From an uncultured Pseudomonadota bacterium (GTDB taxonomy: Bacteria > Myxococcota_A > UBA796 > SXON01): 47,735 bases of DNA. The position numbers and the translations under genes are program-made. The stretch is from assembly GCA_903885375.1 (NCBI GenBank), contig CAISIK010000025.1, positions 1-47,735 on the forward strand, read 5' to 3'. Below the pieces are notes generated by a model. That model made no database searches, was not told the origin of the DNA, and worked only from the letters and a program-made list of their open reading frames with translations. This document shows positions 42,250 through 47,735 of the stretch, one piece after another. Each line of letters begins with the position of its first letter. Within the stretch, counting starts at the first letter, position 1.

Positions 42250-45200
42250 ATGCAGTCGCGCGGCCGCCCGGCCACCTTGCCCGAGCTCGCTCCCGTTCTG
42301 GGCGAGAGGTTCGTGGCCGAGCGCCTCCTGGGCCGGGGCGGCATGGGCAGCGTGGTGCTGGCCCGCGACCGGGTGTGGGGCACGCCCGTGGCGCTGAAAG
42401 TGGCCTCGGTCGGTACCCCCGCGGCCTCCGCGGCGCTGCGGCAGGAGTTCCGTGCGTTCGCCCGGCTCGACCACGCCAACGTCGCGCGGTTCTACGATCT
42501 GGTCGGCGATCGGGCGGTGTGCGCCTACAGCATGGAGTTCGTGGACGGCCCGAACCTCGCGCGCCACGTGCGCGGCGAGCTGCTCGCTGGCGAGCCGCTC
42601 GACGCTGCGGGGCTCGTGCGCCTCGATGCGGCGGCGGCCCAGCTGCACGCCGGCGTGTCCGCGCTCCACGACGCGGGGCTGGTGCACCGCGACATCAAGC
42701 CCGACAACGTGCTGGTCGACCAGGACAGCCGCGTGGTCATCGTAGACCCCGGCATCGCGCTCGCCGTGGAGGAGGGGCCGGAGCGCACGGCCGGCGCCTC
42801 CGGGTCGCTCGGCTACATGGCCCCCGAGCAGCTGGCAGGCGGGCCGCAGGGCGGCTGGACGGACTGGTACTCGGTGGGGATCATCCTCTACGAGCTCCTC
42901 ACCGGACGCCCGCCCCACCGGGGAAACCTCGACTCGATGATCAGCCAGCGCGAGCTGGGGGTGATGCCCGATCTCGCGCTGCTTCCCGGCGGGGAGGCCG
43001 ACCCCTGGGGGCCCGTGCTCGCCTCGCTTCTGGCCCGGTCGCCGCAGGACCGGCTCGCCGGCGCCGCGCGGCTCGGCGCCCGCTTCGCCTCCACCGGCTC
43101 GGCGTTGGCGCCGCCGCCCTTCGTCGGTCGCCAGTCGGAGCTGGCCCGGCTCGACGTCGCCTGGCAATCGGCCGGGGGTGGCCGGCTCGTGGCCATCGTC
43201 GGCGAGTCCGGCACCGGCAAGTCGCGTCTCGTGGAAACGTGGGTGGCGTCGATGCGCAAGCAGGGCGACGTGCGGGTGCTCGCCAGCCGCTGCGACCCGC
43301 GGGAGAGCGTGCCCTTCCGCGGGCTCGATCGCCTCCTCGAGCTGCTGGCGCCGCGGTTCGACCTCGTCACCGAGCCGTCCTGGTTCTCGGCCCTCCCCGA
43401 CCCCACGCCCATCGCGCTCGCGGCCCAGGAGCGGGTGTTCGCCGAGCTGCGCTCCCGGCTGGTGGCCGCCGCCTCCGTGCGGCCGCTCGTGTGCTGGATG
43501 GACGACGCCCAGTGGGCCGGCGCCGACACGCTCGCGCTGCTCGCGGAGCTCACGCGCCCGCCGGTGCCCATGGGCCTCCTCTTCGTGGTCACCGCCCGCC
43601 AGCGCTCCGAGCTGCCGGCGGCGTTGCAGCCCGTGCTGGTGGACGTGCTCGAGCTGGGCGCGCTCGCCGACGCCGACGTGCTCACCGTGATCGGCGGCTC
43701 GGTGGATACCGCCACCGCGGCGGAGATCACCCGCGCCACCCGGGGCGACCCGCTGCTCGTCGCCGAGGCGGTCCGGGCGCTGCGCGAGGGGCTCGGGCTC
43801 CAGGGCGCGAGCGGCGCGCTGGCGCGGCGCATCGAACGCCTCCCGGAAGGCCAGCGTCGCATGTTCGAGCTGATCTCGCTCGCCGGCGGTCCGCTCGATG
43901 CCCCTTCGCTCCGCGAGTTCGATGTCGGCCACCCGCTCGACGCGGTCTCCGCGCTCTTGCGCGCCCGCCTCCTGCGGCTCGAGGCCGGCCCTGCCGGCCC
44001 GGCGGTCATGCCCGCCCACGCCCGACTGGCGGAGATGGCGCTTCGTACCGTCGATCAGCCCGGACGGGCTGGCCGACACGCCACCCTCGCACGCTCACTG
44101 CTCGCGGCGGGCGATACCCGTCTGGAGCTGCTCTCCACGCATTTCGAGCTGGCCGGCGATGCGCCCGCCGCCGCGAGGTTCGCGCTTCAGGCGGCCGAGA
44201 TCGCGGCGAGCCGTGTGGCGTACCGCGCCGCGCGCGGCCTCATCGAGCGCGCCTTCCAGCTCCACCCGGCCATCGCCACCCGCGAGTCGCGGGTGCTCCA
44301 CGCGGAGGTGCTGGCCGCGCTCGGGCTCGGCGCGCTCTCTGCGGAGGCCTATCTGCGTGCCGGGGGCGACCACGGCGATGAGGCGCTCGGGGTACGGGCG
44401 GCGGAGCAGGCGCTCATGTCGGCCGGAGCCGAGGAGGGCGCGGCGAGGATCGGCGACATCCTCACTCGCCTCGGCCATCGCGCCCCGGCGGGCCCGGTGG
44501 GCCTGGTACTGGGCATCCTGCTCGCGCACTTCCGCCTCGCGCTGGGTCTCCTGCCGCGGGTTGCCGATGGGCGCACGCTCGACGCGCTCTGGGTGGCGGC
44601 GGCGGGCCTCGCCCCCTTCGATGCCCTCGGCAGCCACTGGTACGGCGCTCACTACGCGCTGCACGCGCGCCGGTCGGGCGACCTCGCCGTCCGGGCGCGA
44701 AGCGCCTCCCTGGAGGCCATCCTGCTCGCCCGCGTGCGGGGCACCCCCTTCGGCGCGCTCGCGCCTTCGCGCCTCGAGCGCGCGCGGAGGCTGGCCGAGG
44801 AGGCGGGCGACGTCGGGAGCCGTGCGTACGCTGCGGTGGCGGCGGGGGCCGTGTACTGGACGGTCCAGGATGTTGCCCGCGGCCTCCCAGCCTGCGAGGA
44901 GGCGCTGTCGCTCTACGAGGGTCACACCTCCCGGACGGCGCACTGGGAGGCGTCGGTGGTGAGGCTTTGGCTCCATGGGCTGTGCGTGATCGCCGGACGC
45001 GAGCAGGAGCTGCGGGAGCTCGCGAACTTCGTCGCGTCCGACGCCGCGGCCCGCGGCGATCCCTGGGCGCTCAACGCCGGCCTGTTCGGACTCGTGGCCC
45101 GGCGACGGCTGGAGGATGGCGACCGGAGTGCGGCGCAGGCGGAGCTGGCGGCGATGCGCGCCCGCGCCCGACCGGGGGCCATCTTCCTCGGCGAGGTCCT

Positions 45201-45723
45201 CGCCGACGAGACCGAGCTCGACATCGCCCTCGCCGTCGGGGACATCGCGGGCGGCTGGCAGGCGCTGGAGCGGGGCCGCGCGCTGCGCGAGCGCCTCCGG
45301 CCCGAGGTCGTGCCGGCGCTTGCCGCGGACTACTACTTCCGGCGGGGCGCCGTGGCGGCCGCGGTGGCGGCCGGGCGCGGCGGGCTCCCGGCGGCCGTGC
45401 GGAAGCGGACCGCCCGGATCGCCCGTGCCGATCGAGGGCGCCTGGCGCGCTGTGGCGCCGTGAACGCCGAGGGCCTGACGGAGCTTCTGGACCTGTACAT
45501 GGAGGCGTTGGCGGGCCCGGTCGGGAGTGACTTCGAGGCCCGGTGCGAGGCGATCGCGCAGGCCTGCGACGCCGTGCAGCACCACCACTGGGCGCGCGGC
45601 GCCCGCGCGCTGGCGCTCGCGGCGCGGGGCGAGCGCGATGCGCGCTGGAACGACGGCTTCTACGTGGACCTGTTCCTGCCCGGGCTCGTGCCCGCTGGCG
45701 GAGTGGCCTCAGCTCAACTGTAG
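42250..45723 (+). CDS. PknK-like Ser/Thr protein kinase fused to AAA_16 ATPase and helical-repeat domain
   Basis: 1157-residue multidomain signalling protein. Kinase domain: glycine loop LLGRGGMGSVVLARD (26-40), Lys50 in VALK, HRDIKPDN at 146-153, a DPG triad at 166-168 where DFG is normal, and APE at 191-193. An AAA_16/PknK-type ATPase follows (FVGRQSELARLD, Walker A GESGTGKS at 318-325, Walker B CWMDDAQW). The last about 500 residues are Ala/Arg-rich helices, probably TPR-like. In bacteria this architecture transmits signals from unknown ligands to downstream regulators. The ATG at 42250 lies 67 nt from the divergent oxidoreductase start. The 3' end overlaps the convergent oxygenase by 10 nt. 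Confidence 0.9.
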   Translation: MQSRGRPATLPELAPVLGERFVAERLLGRGGMGSVVLARDRVWGTPVALKVASVGTPAASAALRQEFRAFARLDHANVARFYDLVGDRAVCAYSMEFVDGPNLARHVRGELLAGEPLDAAGLVRLDAAAAQLHAGVSALHDAGLVHRDIKPDNVLVDQDSRVVIVDPGIALAVEEGPERTAGASGSLGYMAPEQLAGGPQGGWTDWYSVGIILYELLTGRPPHRGNLDSMISQRELGVMPDLALLPGGEADPWGPVLASLLARSPQDRLAGAARLGARFASTGSALAPPPFVGRQSELARLDVAWQSAGGGRLVAIVGESGTGKSRLVETWVASMRKQGDVRVLASRCDPRESVPFRGLDRLLELLAPRFDLVTEPSWFSALPDPTPIALAAQERVFAELRSRLVAAASVRPLVCWMDDAQWAGADTLALLAELTRPPVPMGLLFVVTARQRSELPAALQPVLVDVLELGALADADVLTVIGGSVDTATAAEITRATRGDPLLVAEAVRALREGLGLQGASGALARRIERLPEGQRRMFELISLAGGPLDAPSLREFDVGHPLDAVSALLRARLLRLEAGPAGPAVMPAHARLAEMALRTVDQPGRAGRHATLARSLLAAGDTRLELLSTHFELAGDAPAAARFALQAAEIAASRVAYRAARGLIERAFQLHPAIATRESRVLHAEVLAALGLGALSAEAYLRAGGDHGDEALGVRAAEQALMSAGAEEGAARIGDILTRLGHRAPAGPVGLVLGILLAHFRLALGLLPRVADGRTLDALWVAAAGLAPFDALGSHWYGAHYALHARRSGDLAVRARSASLEAILLARVRGTPFGALAPSRLERARRLAEEAGDVGSRAYAAVAAGAVYWTVQDVARGLPACEEALSLYEGHTSRTAHWEASVVRLWLHGLCVIAGREQELRELANFVASDAAARGDPWALNAGLFGLVARRRLEDGDRSAAQAELAAMRARARPGAIFLGEVLADETELDIALAVGDIAGGWQALERGRALRERLRPEVVPALAADYYFRRGAVAAAVAAGRGGLPAAVRKRTARIARADRGRLARCGAVNAEGLTELLDLYMEALAGPVGSDFEARCEAIAQACDAVQHHHWARGARALALAARGERDARWNDGFYVDLFLPGLVPAGGVASAQL

Positions 45724-46622
45724 TCGCCGGTGCGCCAGCGGTATTCCCGGTAGGCGGGGCTGAGGGCGATGAAGTCGAGGGGCGAGGTGGCGGCGAGGCG
45801 CTGCGTGTCGCGGAAGACCACCCACTGCAGATGCTGCGTGGCCATGTTCGGGGTCGGGACGAGCGGGTGGAGCTCCACGGGCACCGTCTCCCACGCCACC
45901 GCGGCGGTGATGCCCCACAGCGCCGGGACCAGCGCGAAGATGTCGCGCGCGATCAGCTGCACGCTGCGGTGGATGTGGAGCTGTGGGCGCAGCACGCTGA
46001 CCGGGTTGAGCCCCGAGGAGGTGGCGGCGAGGCGGGCGTTCATCCAGGCCTTCATGCTGGCGTAGTCGGGCGCGAGCGTGGCCGGATCGAGCCCGATCAC
46101 CTGGCCGATCCGCACCGCCTCGAGCCAGGCGGCGTTCCGCTCGGCCGTGGTGAGCGGCACTGGCATGATCTGGTCGTAGGAGTAGAACATCGCTTCGAAG
46201 ATGCTCGCGTGCACCCACTCCCGGTCGTCGGCCTGCCAACCCGTGTAGGCCTCGCCGGCGCGGTCCGGGCAGGTGCCGACGGACAAGAAGCCGCGGACGC
46301 GATCGTGGCCCATGGCGTAGCCCTTCGCCGCGGCCTTCACGGCGTTCCGGTCGCCGAAAATCATGGAGTTCAAGAAAAGCCCCGTGCGCTCCATTCGCCC
46401 GGTGGGGTCGTTGGTGAAGTCGCTCCAGTCGAACACGCCCTCGGCCACCACCGGGTTGGCCACCTCGGAGATGAGCGCGCGGAGCGCCCCGATGTTCAGC
46501 AGGGGCTTGACCCGGGCGATCTTCCGCAGCTTCGACCCTGCGGGCAGGAGCCCGAAGGTGCTGGTGAGGCCCGCGCCGTTGCAGATGAGGTCGACCCGCG
46601 CCACGATCTCGCTATCGGTCAT
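45714..46622 (-). CDS. DUF2236 / MpaB-family oxygenase-like protein
   Basis: 302-residue protein of the DUF2236 family (MpaB-type oxygenases, latex-clearing-protein relatives with haem b). Motifs: VANPVVAEGVFDWSDFTNDP, RMERTGLFLNSMIFGDRNAV, GHDRVRGF, then WQADDREWVHASIFEAMFYS with the family's WVHA, and YASMKAWMNARL. The histidines in GHDRV and WVHA are the expected haem-linked ones. Two start codons are plausible: ATG 46622 (adopted) and ATG 46655; neither has a good Shine-Dalgarno. Its end overlaps the kinase gene's stop by 10 nt; the two genes converge. Substrate unknown. Confidence 0.78.
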   Translation of the reverse strand: MTDSEIVARVDLICNGAGLTSTFGLLPAGSKLRKIARVKPLLNIGALRALISEVANPVVAEGVFDWSDFTNDPTGRMERTGLFLNSMIFGDRNAVKAAAKGYAMGHDRVRGFLSVGTCPDRAGEAYTGWQADDREWVHASIFEAMFYSYDQIMPVPLTTAERNAAWLEAVRIGQVIGLDPATLAPDYASMKAWMNARLAATSSGLNPVSVLRPQLHIHRSVQLIARDIFALVPALWGITAAVAWETVPVELHPLVPTPNMATQHLQWVVFRDTQRLAATSPLDFIALSPAYREYRWRTGDYS

Positions 46623-46764
46623 GTTCGGCGGGCGGGGATTCGGCGGAAGCGGCATGCGGAGGTCCGGGAGGGAGGCCAACGTAATCGACGGTCCCCGGCT
46701 CGGTCCGCGTGGAGCATTGCGGAAGGCCGAGGCTCCCGCCTCTGCTTTCGGATAGCGGGCACCG

Positions 46765-47735
46765 ATGATCGCAGCGCTCCTGTCGACCCTCCTCGCCAAC
46801 CCCGCGCTCGCCGCGGGCCCGCGGCTTCTCCTCGTTGGCGACACCGGCGAGGACACGGCGGTGGGGAAGGTCGTGGCCGCCGACCTCGCGGCCGCACAGG
46901 CCGGCGCCGACGTGATCCTGGTGCTGGGCGACCTGTACTACGACGCGCCGCCCGTGGACTCGGCCGACTGCGCCGACCAGCTCGTGGCTCGTTCCCGCGG
47001 CTTCTACGGTGCGCTCGATGCGGCCCGGATCGTGCCGGTGCTCGGGAACCACGACGTCACCACGGTGGAGCAGACGTCGTTCTCGCCGTCGGCGAGGGCC
47101 TGCACGGTCGCCGCCTGGCAGAAGCTCGGGTGGGTGAAGGACGAGGCGCCGTCGGCCGTTCGGAAGGTCGACAAGGCGGGCGTGCGGGTCGACCTCGCGG
47201 TGATCGACGCCGGATTTTACGGCGCGGGCGCCCCCAAGCCCTCGCTCACCTTCCGCAAGCAGGCGGACTGGCGCTTCTACACGGCGCACTACGCCTGGCG
47301 CTCCGGCCTCGGCAAGTGCGCCGAGCAGGACAAGATCCCGGTCGAGTGGCTCGGGAAGCCGCCGATGCACGCCTGGCTCAACGGCCATGCCCACCACCTC
47401 GAAGCGGTCGACGTCGACGGGGTCCTCGCCCTCACCTCCGGCGGCGGGATGGAGATGCGCGCCCCGAAGCTCTGCGACGGCGTGGCCAGCCTCTTTGCGT
47501 ACGCCAAGCCCGAGGGGGTCGACGTGGGCGGGTGGCTTCAGCTCGACGTCGTGTCGCGCACCGAACTGAAGGTCACCCCCCGCGTGTGCACCACCGCGGG
47601 GTGCGAGTGGAAGCCGGCGCTGGCGTGCACGAAGGGAGCGGAGCCGTTCTCGGTGGTGTGCACGCCTACGCCCGACGCCCGCACGGCGGCGTACAACCCA
47701 CCCGCGCCGCCCGCGCCGCCCGCGCCGCCCGCGCC
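46765..47735 (+). CDS. Secreted calcineurin-like metallophosphoesterase (3' end outside window)
   Basis: At least 323 residues, reading frame open to the window end. A signal peptide MIAALLSTLLANPALAAGP (cleavage after ALA) is followed by the phosphoesterase motifs: LLLVGDTGEDT (motif I), LGDLYYDAPP (motif II), VLGNHDVTT (motif III), TAHYAWRSG (motif IV) and LNGHAHHLE (motif V GHxH). This order matches purple-acid-phosphatase-like/PhoD-like enzymes that hydrolyse phosphomonoesters or -diesters outside the cytoplasm. Cysteines near the C-terminus may form disulfides. The visible C-terminus turns into (Pro-Ala-Pro) repeats, encoded by a 9-bp tandem repeat, probably a spacer to a further domain. 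The gene was found by translating from 46765. Confidence 0.85.
   Translation, partial: MIAALLSTLLANPALAAGPRLLLVGDTGEDTAVGKVVAADLAAAQAGADVILVLGDLYYDAPPVDSADCADQLVARSRGFYGALDAARIVPVLGNHDVTTVEQTSFSPSARACTVAAWQKLGWVKDEAPSAVRKVDKAGVRVDLAVIDAGFYGAGAPKPSLTFRKQADWRFYTAHYAWRSGLGKCAEQDKIPVEWLGKPPMHAWLNGHAHHLEAVDVDGVLALTSGGGMEMRAPKLCDGVASLFAYAKPEGVDVGGWLQLDVVSRTELKVTPRVCTTAGCEWKPALACTKGAEPFSVVCTPTPDARTAAYNPPAPPAPPAPPA
47702..47735 (+). repeat. 9-bp tandem repeat encoding Pro-Ala-Pro
   Basis: The unit CCGCCCGCG recurs about four times to the window's last base, in frame with the phosphoesterase and encoding PAPPAPPAPPA. Such repeats vary by slippage and usually form extended linkers. Its full length is not visible. 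Confidence 0.8.

Overview
This window looks like a chromosomal segment of a very GC-rich, Gram-negative bacterium, most probably a member of the Myxococcota or a close 'deltaproteobacterial' relative. The clues are: lipoproteins with very short signal peptides; a protein with MopE-type Asp/Asn-rich metal-binding repeats and a MYXO-CTERM-like tail; a Ser/Thr kinase fused to an AAA ATPase; an alkyl-DHAP-synthase-like flavoprotein; a PASTA-bearing FtsI; and a MurE with the DNPR motif of meso-diaminopimelate enzymes. The taxonomic placement is inference; no marker here fixes the species.

Layout. 1-148: 3' end of a 5S rRNA gene and a strong intrinsic terminator. 415-3268: comM/yifB, a small coupled ORF, and recA. 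3450-5624: a dihydroorotase coupled to an alpha/beta-hydrolase-like protein that lacks the nucleophile. 5790-9473: an overlapping three-gene operon (alkyl-DHAP-synthase-like flavoprotein, Fe-S protein, diacylglycerol-kinase-like lipid kinase). 9712-10728: HU and GTP cyclohydrolase II. 10823-14973: a large surface lipoprotein followed by three tightly overlapping TadE/TadG-type pilin-like genes. 14960-17851 (minus): VKOR-DsbA fusion, prmA, rsmE. 17914-18378 (minus): smpB.

18663-27904 (plus) is the first half of a dcw cell-wall/division cluster: mraZ, rsmH, ftsL-like, ftsI, murE, murF, mraY, murD. About 4 kb of accessory genes follow (a DUF1275 membrane protein and two divergent lipoproteins, a beta-propeller and a CotH-kinase/NPCBM protein). 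The second half of the cluster, ftsW, murC, a very divergent murB and ddl, runs on the opposite strand (36153-31924). murG is absent from its usual place, and ftsQ, ftsA and ftsZ are not in the window. Together these genes supply most of the cytoplasmic steps from UDP-MurNAc to lipid I plus septal transpeptidase/glycosyltransferase functions.

36351-47735 is accessory: a small lipoprotein; a two-gene operon of large P-loop (STAND/AAA-like) ATPases whose promoter is covered by three tandem 16-bp repeats; an FAD-dependent phytoene-desaturase-like oxidoreductase; a PknK-like kinase-ATPase of 1157 residues; a DUF2236/MpaB-type oxygenase; and a secreted calcineurin-like phosphoesterase that runs off the end. 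The ATPase pair with its repeat-covered promoter is the best candidate here for an undescribed system. I see no effector gene that would prove a defence role. No CRISPR array, insertion sequence, prophage or tRNA gene was seen.
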